The position numbers and the translations under genes are program-made. The notes below the pieces were generated by a model. That model was not told the DNA's origin. It made no database searches and saw only the letters and a list, made by a program, of their open reading frames with translations. Positions 8,390 through 16,239 of a DNA stretch of 64,000 bases are shown here, in pieces; within the stretch, counting starts at the first letter, position 1; every line of letters starts with the position of its first letter. The stretch comes from Acidobacteriota bacterium (lineage in GTDB: Bacteria > Acidobacteriota > Blastocatellia > UBA7656), in NCBI GenBank assembly GCA_038040445.1, contig JBBPIG010000003.1, positions 248,001 to 312,000 of the forward strand. The letters are read 5' to 3'.

Positions 8390-8497
8390 AGGTCAGTAGT
8401 CCGTAGTTCGTGGTCCGTAGTCAGTAGGCAGTCAGTAGTGGGTCAGTGGTCAGTGTTGCAGCAGGGGAGCAACGGACTACTGACTACGGACTACGGA
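8390..8497. repeat. GTCAGTGG/CCGTAGTC inverted repeat
   Basis: The spacer between two minus-strand genes is filled by simple words (GTCAGTAG, CCGTAGT, GTCAGTGGTCAGTG). A right arm, CGGACTACTGACTACGGACT, pairs back to the left arm near 8393-8430. It belongs to the same type of element as the insertion found inside smc. Confidence 0.75.
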
Positions 8498-8504
8498 CGT
8501 CCTT

Positions 8505-9209
8505 TTATTTCTTTACCGGCGATTTGAACTTACCTTTCTTAATGGCTTCAATTATCCGCTTGGCGTGATTGCGAGCGATCAACGGTTGAAAATCGTCGCC
8601 GGCGATTTCGTTCAGGGCGGCCAGCAATCGCTCGGGCTCGGCTATTCGCTCGAGCTTCAAATCCCTCTCGAGGATCTCAATCTGCTTAGGCAGATCGAGA
8701 GGCTGATAGCGCTCGGCGTTCTCCATGTCAAACAGCGATATCTCCTGGGACGCGATGGCGCGAAAGATTTCCTGCAGCGCTTTCATGTGAACGTTGGTAG
8801 TAAAGTTGAACCGCGTCTTTCGCTCGAGCGCTCCCTGCCGCGCGACGAGCGTTACCCAGCCCATATGCGAAAAGTCCTTCTTATCCTGATAGTCGATGAC
8901 CGAGGCCAGAAGGCCGGAGGCTTCAAACAGGTTGCGTATGCGCGCGATGGTCGCAGGGAAAAGCTTGACCTTACAGTCCAGAATCTCATCTGACGTTCCG
9001 CGCGTGAATCGTAGTTCGCCCGCCCCGTTCGAGTCGAGGTCGATCTCGATCACCCGGATGTCGAACCGCGGGTGCTCAAACTTGTAGCTGAAACTCAGAT
9101 CACGCGAGGCCGACCCGTCAACCAGGCTCTGCGACGTTTGATATGCTAGTCCATAAGCCGCCGCCAGCAAGAGGACCAGTACAGATAACGTAAGACGATG
9201 CCTGCGCAT
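8505..9209 (-). CDS. Exported protein of unknown function
   Basis: A 234-residue protein with an N-terminal signal segment (RRHRLTLSVLVLLLAAAYGL) and no further membrane spans. The mature part has a beta-rich middle (VIEIDLDSNGAGELRFTR, then a DILDCKVKLFPATIARI-like stretch) and a lysine-rich helical tail. It probably acts in the periplasm or at the membrane. I do not recognise the family. It lies 94 bases downstream of the smc stop on the same strand. Confidence 0.65.
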   Translation of the reverse strand: MRRHRLTLSVLVLLLAAAYGLAYQTSQSLVDGSASRDLSFSYKFEHPRFDIRVIEIDLDSNGAGELRFTRGTSDEILDCKVKLFPATIARIRNLFEASGLLASVIDYQDKKDFSHMGWVTLVARQGALERKTRFNFTTNVHMKALQEIFRAIASQEISLFDMENAERYQPLDLPKQIEILERDLKLERIAEPERLLAALNEIAGDDFQPLIARNHAKRIIEAIKKGKFKSPVKK

Positions 9210-9303
9210 AAGGTTGCTTCAAATTCAAACAGGGACGATCAAGATAAACAAGGATAATTAAAATCTATCCCGCCCATCCTGTCCATCCCTGTTGTTGAGA
9301 AAT

Positions 9304-12300
9304 CTAATCGAACTTCACTGAAACCAGCTTTGACACGCCGGGCTCTTCCATCGTAACGCCGTACAGCGCGCGGGCCGCCTCCATCGTGCGCTTGTTGTGA
9401 GTGATGACCAGGAACTGGGTTTCGCTGCTCATCTCTGTGACCTTTCCGGCGAAGCGGCCGACGTTCACTTCGTCCAGCGGCGCATCAACTTCGTCAAGTA
9501 TGCAGAAAGGCGACGGCCGGTATTGGAAGATCGAAAGCACCAGCGCGATCGCGGCCATTGCCTTCTCGCCTCCCGAAAGCAGCAGCACGTTCTGCAAGCG
9601 CTTGCCCGGCGGCTGGGCGATCAGGTCTATGCCCGACTCCATCACGTCGTCCTCGTCGATGAGCATCATCTCGCCGCGGCCGCCGCCGAACAACTCGACG
9701 AACATGCGCTGGAAGTTCTCGTTGATATGAGTGAACGCGTGGCGGAATCGCTCTTGCGAGCGCCGCTTGATTTCGGTCAACGCCTCCTCTGTCATCTTAA
9801 TCGAATCGAGTATGTCGCGCCGCTGCACGGTCAAGAACCCGAAGCGCTCGTCGGCTTCTTCAAGCTCTTCGAGCGCCATCATGTTGACTGGCCCCATCTC
9901 GTCGAGCTTGATGCGCAACTCATCGTGACGAGCGCGCGCCGCATCGATATCCACAGTGGTCAGTGGCTGGTGATCAGTGGCCAGTTGTTGTTCACGACCC
10001 AACTCAGATTCGGGATGGCTCTCGTCGCTACTCTCAGAAACCGTCGGGTCAGGCGACAGTTTCGCGGCCTCGGCCAACTGGTCACTGGCCACTGACCACT
10101 GACCACTGCCGGCCAGCTCAACGCTGGTCACGACGTCCTCGAGCGACATCGCCAGTTCCGAGAAACAGGTCCTGGTCAGGTGCTCGGCTTCGGACTCGAT
10201 CCTTGCCCGCTCGACTTCGATTTGGGCTCGACGATCGTGTGCTGTCGCCGACGCCTGCCTCTGCTCACCTAACTGCTTTTCAAGCTCGTCTGTTCGCGCT
10301 CGCGCAGACGTGAGTTCTTCGCTGCCGGTGGCGATGAGCTCACCGAGCGACGCTCGCTCCTGTTCGAATTGCGCCGCGGCGCCCGCGCCCTCCTCGAGCG
10401 AAGTCCTCAACGTGTCGATGCGGCCGTGGCTGTCGTACATTTCCAGCCGGTTGCGATTGATTCTCGATCTGAGTTCTTCGGCCTCGCTCTCCGTCCGCCG
10501 CATTTCAGCTTTGGCTGCGTGCAACCTTTCGGCGCGCGCTGCAACCGACGCGCGGACGGCGGACACTTGCTGGGCTAACTCGTCGACGTGCGCGCGCATT
10601 TCGATGAAGCGCGACCCTGCCTCGTCGAGCGACCGTTGCACCGCCTCCCGCGAAGCTTCCGCTGCCGCCCGCTCCACGCCGAGTTGTTCGATGCGAGTCT
10701 CGAGTTCCGCGCGCTCCGCGGACGACTGCTCGATTTCGGCTTCGACGACTCGAACGTGCTGCGCGGCGCGTTCCAGGTCGCGCCCGAGTCCTTCCAGATG
10801 CGAGTTGCGCGCGGCCGCCGATTTTTCGTGCTCGCGAAGCTGCTGGTCCAGCGACGAGGCTTCGACTTCGACCAGACGCAGGCGCTCTTCGGCGCCGGTC
10901 AGTTCCTCGGACACTTGCCGCTCTTCTTCGGCGCCGCTCTCCGCGTGTTCTCGAAGCTGTTTGATCTCACGCTTCAAGCCCAGAAGCGAGGTGCCCTTTT
11001 GCCCCGCTTGCGTGCCGGTAACGATCAGCCTGCCGCCCGCGACCTGATCGCCGTCATAGGTCACATAGATCAGGGATGCGTTTTCAATCGACAGTTGAAG
11101 CGCGGCTTCCATGTCGGGCACAATCGCGGCCCCGCACTTTTCCGGGAACGCGCGCTCGACCACCGTCTTGATCTCGGGTCTAATCCCGAGCAAATCGATT
11201 GCGCGCAACACGTCGAGTTGAAAGCGCGAAGCGTGCGCCGCGGCCTCCTCATCAAACTGCCGGGCGGCGCGATCATCTGATTCCGCCGCCGCTTCAATTC
11301 CGGAGTCGGAGATCAGCGGCTGGGTCTCATCGTTGAGCTGAATCACCACGGCGTCAAGCGATGTGAGATCGGCGGCAGGCAGTTGCCGCTCTTCAGGCAC
11401 GTACTCTTCGTTAGTTCGCAACGCGTCGCGTTCGTCATCAGTCGCAATCAGCCACCGTTCAATCCCGCTGGATGGTTGCACCTGTGAATCGTCTTGTTCA
11501 CGACCTTCGTCTTCAGGATCCCCTTCGCCGCCATGCAGGCCAACGACCAGGAAGGCGCCTCGGCCCAGTCCTTCACTCTTGATGTAGTCGACTCCAGCCA
11601 GCGCGTCATCAATGGTAGGGACCAGAACGCTTTGCAGCTCGCGCGCGAACAGGCTCTCGATCAGGCGCTCATATTGAGGCTCGACCTCGACAAAGTCGGC
11701 GAGCGTTCCGAGCGCATTTATGCGCGCGGCCTGCTCCCGCGAAAGAACTTGCTGAACCGCGTCCGAATAGTAAGCGTGATGCGCGTCGAGGTCTTCGAGT
11801 GACGTTAACCTGTGCGTGGCAGAGTCGCGTCTGGCGTGCGAGGCTTCAAACTGTGAGCGGAGGGCCGACGCCTGTTCGCGAAGCGTCTCCAGAGCGGACG
11901 TGCGTCCCGCGATTTGTTCAATCAGCTCCGCAAGAAGCCTGGCGTCACCCTCGACTTCGCCTCCAACGCGGGCAAACTCGCCCGAAGCCTCATCCCGCCG
12001 CGCGGCAGCCCGCTCGAGCTCACTGGCCAGGCTTCGTTGTTTCAGATCCAATCGTCTGAGCGCATCTTCGAGATTAGCGCCGAGGTTTCGAAGCCGCTCG
12101 GTCATACCGATCTCGGTGAGCATCCGCTGGCGCATCTGCTCGATATCGCTCTCGGCATCCCGCGAGCGCCTCAGCTCTTCCTGGTATGCGCCATCGCGCG
12201 CGAGCAGGTCGGCTTGCTCGGCGGCTACCTCAGCTTCGAGTTCTTGGAGAGCGGCCGCTCGACGCTGCGATTCCGAGTCGAGCTGCGTGAGCCGTTCATC

Positions 12301-13800
12301 GAGCGACTTCTGATCGCGATTGAGCTCCTCGATTCGGGCGGTCAGTTCATTGATCTGCTGCTCCTCGAATGCGCGCCGATTGCGAGCGCGGTCCGCTTCA
12401 AGCTCGACCGCCGCCGCGCGCTCGCGCAACTCTGCCAAATGATCTTCCGCCGCGCGCGCGTGAGCTGACGCCGTCCTGTTTTCGGCCTCGAGTTCCGATA
12501 GCCGCGCATCCAGTTCCGCCTGATTGTGCCGGGCTTCTTCAAACTCTCTTCCAACTCGCTCGTTCGCCTCAGTCAGTCGATAATAATCGGCGGTAAAAAT
12601 GATCTTCAGCAGCGAGCGCATTTCTTCCCGGAGCCGCCGATATCGGCGCGCCTTTTGTGCCTGGCGCTTGAGGCTGTTCACCTGACGTTCGACTTCGCTG
12701 ATGATGTCGTTGAGCCTTGTAAGATTCTGCTTCGCGGATTCGAGCTTGAGCTCGGTGGCGCGCTTTCGCGATTTGAACTTGGTTATTCCGGCCGCTTCTT
12801 CAATCAGCGCTCGACGGTCGAGCGGCTTGGACGAAAGAATCTGTCCTATTCGGCCCTGCTCGATGATGGCGTAATGGGCCCCGCCGAGCCCGGTGCCCGC
12901 GAACAAGTCCTGGATGTCACGAAGCAAACACGGCCGCCCGTTCATCAGGTAGTCGCTATCGCCGGTGCGATAGAGGCGGCGGCCTACTGTTATGCGTTCG
13001 CCGGCGGAGATGGCTATCGTCGTGCGCTTGCGATGATGACGAGTGCGTTTGCGCTCGGCAGGCTTCGGTGTTTCTTGATCGGCTTCGACGGCGATGAGTT
13101 CAAGCCGCGCCGGCGACGGCTCGTGTTTCACAGTCGCTGATGCTTCATGAGGTGATTCGTTATCATCGAGCGAGTGCGAAGTTACCGCCGGCGATGTCCC
13201 CGTCTCGGCGGTTGCGTCCTCGGACAGTGCGCGGTTGCCAGATTGGTTTTGCTCTTCTGGTTTTCCAGCGTCCAACTCGGCAGGAGTCGAAATCTGCCCG
13301 GCGCTCTCCAGGTCAGCGGGTCCCGGTTGCAGAGCCGGCTCACGTTGACCGTCGGTCGCGGGCTCGGGCGAAGCTGTTAGCGCCACTTGAGCATCGTTAG
13401 CGGGTTCCGGCGGAGCCATCTCTTGAACCAGCGAGCGCGCGGCTTCGGCGGCGTGTTCTGCGTTGGTCAGCGCGTCTTCGTATTCTTGCTCGTCGTCTTT
13501 TTCCGAGCCTTCGCTGTCGCGGACGGCGATGTCTTCGATAGCTACCATGGTGAGCAGCACCTCGGCCATCCCGGTAGGCTTGCGGTCGCGGGTGCCGTTG
13601 AAGATGACGTCTTCCATCTTGCCGCCGCGAAGGTTTTTGGCGGACTGCTCGCCCAGCACCCAAGAGATGGCTTCAGCGATATTACTCTTGCCGCAGCCGT
13701 TCGGGCCGACGACTCCGGTGATGCCTTCGCCGAAGACGAGATGAGTGCGATCCGCGAAAGATTTGAAGCCGGCTATCTCAAGTTTTTCGAGTCTGAACAT
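9304..13800 (-). CDS. smc: Chromosome segregation protein SMC, unusually long
   Basis: SMC ATPase that organises and segregates the chromosome. The N-terminal ATP-binding half has Walker A GPNGCGKS at residues 32-39. Long coiled coils flank a hinge at roughly 660-960. The C-terminal half has the ABC signature LLLSGGEKAM from residue 1406 and Walker B FCILDEVDAP near 1432-1441. At 1498 residues it is about 300 longer than usual. Extra material is visible in three places: an acidic E/P/A-rich insert at about 100-265 just after the nucleotide-binding start; a charged insert in the hinge region; and residues 1231-1283, encoded by an inverted-repeat element that stays in frame. Its promoter is visible at 13865-13893. 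No scpA or scpB is in the window. Confidence 0.95.
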   Translation of the reverse strand: MFRLEKLEIAGFKSFADRTHLVFGEGITGVVGPNGCGKSNIAEAISWVLGEQSAKNLRGGKMEDVIFNGTRDRKPTGMAEVLLTMVAIEDIAVRDSEGSEKDDEQEYEDALTNAEHAAEAARSLVQEMAPPEPANDAQVALTASPEPATDGQREPALQPGPADLESAGQISTPAELDAGKPEEQNQSGNRALSEDATAETGTSPAVTSHSLDDNESPHEASATVKHEPSPARLELIAVEADQETPKPAERKRTRHHRKRTTIAISAGERITVGRRLYRTGDSDYLMNGRPCLLRDIQDLFAGTGLGGAHYAIIEQGRIGQILSSKPLDRRALIEEAAGITKFKSRKRATELKLESAKQNLTRLNDIISEVERQVNSLKRQAQKARRYRRLREEMRSLLKIIFTADYYRLTEANERVGREFEEARHNQAELDARLSELEAENRTASAHARAAEDHLAELRERAAAVELEADRARNRRAFEEQQINELTARIEELNRDQKSLDERLTQLDSESQRRAAALQELEAEVAAEQADLLARDGAYQEELRRSRDAESDIEQMRQRMLTEIGMTERLRNLGANLEDALRRLDLKQRSLASELERAAARRDEASGEFARVGGEVEGDARLLAELIEQIAGRTSALETLREQASALRSQFEASHARRDSATHRLTSLEDLDAHHAYYSDAVQQVLSREQAARINALGTLADFVEVEPQYERLIESLFARELQSVLVPTIDDALAGVDYIKSEGLGRGAFLVVGLHGGEGDPEDEGREQDDSQVQPSSGIERWLIATDDERDALRTNEEYVPEERQLPAADLTSLDAVVIQLNDETQPLISDSGIEAAAESDDRAARQFDEEAAAHASRFQLDVLRAIDLLGIRPEIKTVVERAFPEKCGAAIVPDMEAALQLSIENASLIYVTYDGDQVAGGRLIVTGTQAGQKGTSLLGLKREIKQLREHAESGAEEERQVSEELTGAEERLRLVEVEASSLDQQLREHEKSAAARNSHLEGLGRDLERAAQHVRVVEAEIEQSSAERAELETRIEQLGVERAAAEASREAVQRSLDEAGSRFIEMRAHVDELAQQVSAVRASVAARAERLHAAKAEMRRTESEAEELRSRINRNRLEMYDSHGRIDTLRTSLEEGAGAAAQFEQERASLGELIATGSEELTSARARTDELEKQLGEQRQASATAHDRRAQIEVERARIESEAEHLTRTCFSELAMSLEDVVTSVELAGSGQWSVASDQLAEAAKLSPDPTVSESSDESHPESELGREQQLATDHQPLTTVDIDAARARHDELRIKLDEMGPVNMMALEELEEADERFGFLTVQRRDILDSIKMTEEALTEIKRRSQERFRHAFTHINENFQRMFVELFGGGRGEMMLIDEDDVMESGIDLIAQPPGKRLQNVLLLSGGEKAMAAIALVLSIFQYRPSPFCILDEVDAPLDEVNVGRFAGKVTEMSSETQFLVITHNKRTMEAARALYGVTMEEPGVSKLVSVKFD
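9952..10110. repeat. Inverted-repeat element inserted in frame within smc
   Basis: The left arm (about 9952-9990, CAGTGGTCAGTGG and CAGTGGCCAGTTG) and right arm (10072-10110, CAACTGGTCACTGG and CACTGACCACTG) are reverse complements. The loop is about 80 bases. Translated, this gives a polar S/D/E/Q-rich tract at SMC residues 1231-1283 that normal SMC proteins lack. The words match the intergenic element at 8390-8497. Confidence 0.8.
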
Positions 13801-13864
13801 TCACCGCTCCGTGGTCTGATGACACAGACCACCATTAATAGCGCTTCGAATAAGGGCGTAGCAC

Positions 13865-13893
13865 ACTATAGTGTAGAGAGGATTAGCTGTCAA
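13865..13893 (-). promoter_or_regulatory. Strong sigma-70-type promoter for smc
   Basis: On the minus strand TTGACA (13893-13888), a 17-base spacer and TATAGT (13870-13865) form a near-consensus promoter, about 65 bases before the smc start. The -10 element sits inside a 12-base perfect palindrome, ACACTATAGTGT (13863-13874). The rest of the divergent spacer to rsmI (to 14097) shows no gene and no equally clear plus-strand promoter. Confidence 0.6.
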
Positions 13894-14097
13894 ACTTTAT
13901 CAATGTTGAGACGGAGTGACCGATACACCGTTGAGACTCATTCGAGGACAAAGCTTTCAAGGCTGCAGTAGGCGAACAATCTTTCCTGCTCTCCTCCATT
14001 GCGGTCTGCTCTTTTACTCATCCTCAAAACCGGTGCATTATATTGGTTCGGGCTCGACAGGACTTATCTCTCTTAGTCTGATTCCTTCAAGACGCTA

Positions 14098-14943
14098 ATG
14101 GCAGGCACTTTGTATATCGTCGCTACGCCGATAGGCAATCTTGAGGACATCACCCTTCGCGCGCTGCGCGTGCTCAAAGAGGTCGACCTCATCGCCTGCG
14201 AAGACACCCGGCACTCGCGAAAGCTGCTGGCTCGCTATCAAATCTCAAAGCCAACCGTAAGCTATCACCAGCACAATGAACGTGAGCGCACGGCCGAACT
14301 TATCAAGAAGCTTGAAGCCGGTGTGAACATCGCGCTCGTATCTGATGCCGGAACCCCTCTGATCTCAGATCCGGGCCTTCACATCGTGCGCGAGGCCATC
14401 GAGCGGGAGATTACGGTTGTGCCGATTCCGGGGCCCTCGGCTCTGGTGACAGCGTTTTCGGTAGCTGGGCTTTCGACCGCGGAGTTCACTTTTGTAGGAT
14501 TTCTACCTTCGCGGCGGCCAGCGCGACGAGCGCGGCTCAAGGAGCTTGCGGGGATTAAATCAGCGTTGATCTTGTACGAGGCTCCCCACCGGATCAGAAT
14601 CGCAATCATTGATGCGCGCGAAGCCCTTGGCGACCGCGAATGTGTGATTGCGCGCGAGCTGACGAAGCTGCACGAGGAGTTTGTGCGAGGCCGGCTTTCT
14701 GAGATAGAAGTGCCCGAAGGCTCGGCTCGCGGCGAGATCGTCTTGTTGATTGGGCCGCCGGTTCAAGGTCACGCGAAACAAACCGCGGGGGAGGCAACTC
14801 GCTCGATGGCCGAGGAGGTCGAACATTTGATCAATGCCGAAGGACTCGATCGGAAGACCGCGCTCAAGCGTGTTGCCCGCGAACGAGGGATCGGCAAGAG
14901 CGAAGCTTACAGGCTGATGATCGCTGAGCGCGCTAAGGAGTAA
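14098..14943 (+). CDS. rsmI: 16S rRNA (cytidine-1402 2'-O)-methyltransferase
   Basis: A 281-residue tetrapyrrole-methylase-fold enzyme that uses S-adenosylmethionine to methylate C1402 of 16S rRNA. Family marks are GTLYIVATPIGNLEDITLRA at the N-terminus, CEDTRHSRKLL, LVSDAGTPLISDPG and VPIPGPSAL. The C-terminal ERGIGKSEAYRLM region is the usual small appended domain. The ATG at 14098 gives the normal length. It is followed by only six bases and the TonB-domain gene on the same strand, so the two may be cotranscribed, though no functional link is obvious. Confidence 0.96.
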   Translation: MAGTLYIVATPIGNLEDITLRALRVLKEVDLIACEDTRHSRKLLARYQISKPTVSYHQHNERERTAELIKKLEAGVNIALVSDAGTPLISDPGLHIVREAIEREITVVPIPGPSALVTAFSVAGLSTAEFTFVGFLPSRRPARRARLKELAGIKSALILYEAPHRIRIAIIDAREALGDRECVIARELTKLHEEFVRGRLSEIEVPEGSARGEIVLLIGPPVQGHAKQTAGEATRSMAEEVEHLINAEGLDRKTALKRVARERGIGKSEAYRLMIAERAKE

Positions 14944-14949
14944 GTAGCG

Positions 14950-16017
14950 ATGACGTTTACGGGAAATCAAACCGTGGAGGGCGCAAAGGCGCGCAGGGGC
15001 CGTCTCTGGGAATCTCTGGGTCCTCTGTGGTTGATTCTATTGTTGACGATTGACGTCCAGGTAACCGCAATGGCGCAAAGCGGAGCCGGCGGCGTGCGCG
15101 CCGGGGGCCGCGAATACGGCGTGAATCTCACATTCGCCGTCTATCAGTATGACGCCGGGCGTTCGCCCGTACTGCAAGAACTGACGCGACTGTCGGGCAC
15201 CTATTCGACCGCTCAAGAAGAAATCGCCTACTTGAAGGACAAGAACAAGCTCGAAGAGCTCGCCGTCCGTCACGTTCGGTCGGTCGGTCTGCGAAGCGGC
15301 GAGACATTCAACGACGCGGTCCTGCTTGGTCCCGAATACATGGTTTTCACGGTGACGCCGCGCGACGTGGTCCGCGGCTACATGAAGCTCGACCTGCGAG
15401 TGCGCTACGCGAATGAACCGCTGCTCGAGGTCAAAGGTGTTGAGTTCGATAACTACGAAACGGTGATGCTGCGCGGCGGCAAAGGCATGTTCGGCGTGAA
15501 GTATTTCGTCGGCGGGGGCGGAGGCCAGGAAAGCGTGCCCGTCGAGCGCACTTTGCTGGTGTCGGTAACACCCGAAATCGTTCCCGTCACAAACCTGCGG
15601 AATCGACCCGGGGAGTTGTCGCATCCGGTTGATGAATACGGCGGCCCGATTCGTTCGAACCAGAGCGACCGCTTCACTCCTCCAGTGGCGCTCGAACGCG
15701 TGGCGCCGCAGTTTGAAGCCGGCCGCAGCGTTAGGGGAGCCGTGTTGTTAGGCGGCGTGGTCACACCCGAGGGGAAGATAGTCAACATCCGGGTGCTGAG
15801 ATCGCTCGACCCGGTGATAGACGAGCGCGCAGTGGAAGCGTTCCGCCAGTACAAGTTCTCTCCGGCGCTTTTGAACGGCAAGCCTGTGTTCGCGACCTAC
15901 CGCGAAGAACTGACGTTTGCGGCGGCTCCTCCGTCACTATTGGAAATCGAAGAGGAACAGCGCAAGCAGCGCGAGTTGGAGAAGGAACGCGAGAAGCAGA
16001 AGCGAAAGAAGCCGTGA
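14950..16017 (+). CDS. TonB C-terminal-domain protein
   Basis: A 355-residue inner-membrane-anchored periplasmic protein. The order is a short cytoplasmic start, a single hydrophobic anchor (LWLILLLTIDVQVTAMA, about 27-43), an unrecognised middle domain, and a TonB C-terminal domain at about 255-330 with GAVLLGGVVTPEGKI, VLRSLDPVIDERAVEAFRQY and FSPALLNGKPV. A charged E/K/R-rich tail ends the protein. Such proteins transmit proton-motive energy to outer-membrane receptors or act in envelope assembly. No exbB, exbD or receptor gene is nearby. The first about 30 codons coincide with an imperfect inverted repeat, so the true start could be further inside; the ATG at 14950 has no clear ribosome site. 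Confidence 0.75.
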   Translation: MTFTGNQTVEGAKARRGRLWESLGPLWLILLLTIDVQVTAMAQSGAGGVRAGGREYGVNLTFAVYQYDAGRSPVLQELTRLSGTYSTAQEEIAYLKDKNKLEELAVRHVRSVGLRSGETFNDAVLLGPEYMVFTVTPRDVVRGYMKLDLRVRYANEPLLEVKGVEFDNYETVMLRGGKGMFGVKYFVGGGGGQESVPVERTLLVSVTPEIVPVTNLRNRPGELSHPVDEYGGPIRSNQSDRFTPPVALERVAPQFEAGRSVRGAVLLGGVVTPEGKIVNIRVLRSLDPVIDERAVEAFRQYKFSPALLNGKPVFATYREELTFAAAPPSLLEIEEEQRKQRELEKEREKQKRKKP

Positions 16018-16190
16018 TGATCCCTGATTCGTGATTGATGATCCGTGATTCGTGACACTGTTTGGGTAGGATCTATGGGAGGGATCACAGGTTGGGAAGG
16101 GCGGTTTATCCGCACTCTTGTCTCTCACCTTGGCGATGTAACGTCTGCCGGTAGCGGGGGTAAACCGCGCTTCCCAACCTGTGAATCCTA
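16018..16190. repeat. Direct and inverted repeats after the TonB-domain gene
   Basis: At 16020-16055 TGATTCGTGA occurs twice within short direct repeats. At 16085-16108 ATCACAGGTTGGGAAG and GCGGTTT pair with AAACCGC and CTTCCCAACCTGTGA at 16161-16184, with about a 50-base loop. The element lies between convergent genes and could serve as a two-way terminator, but has no T-run. Confidence 0.65.
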
Positions 16191-16239
16191 CGCACGCGAA
16201 CTTTCAACTTTGAGCATCGCGCATCACGAATTGCGATTT

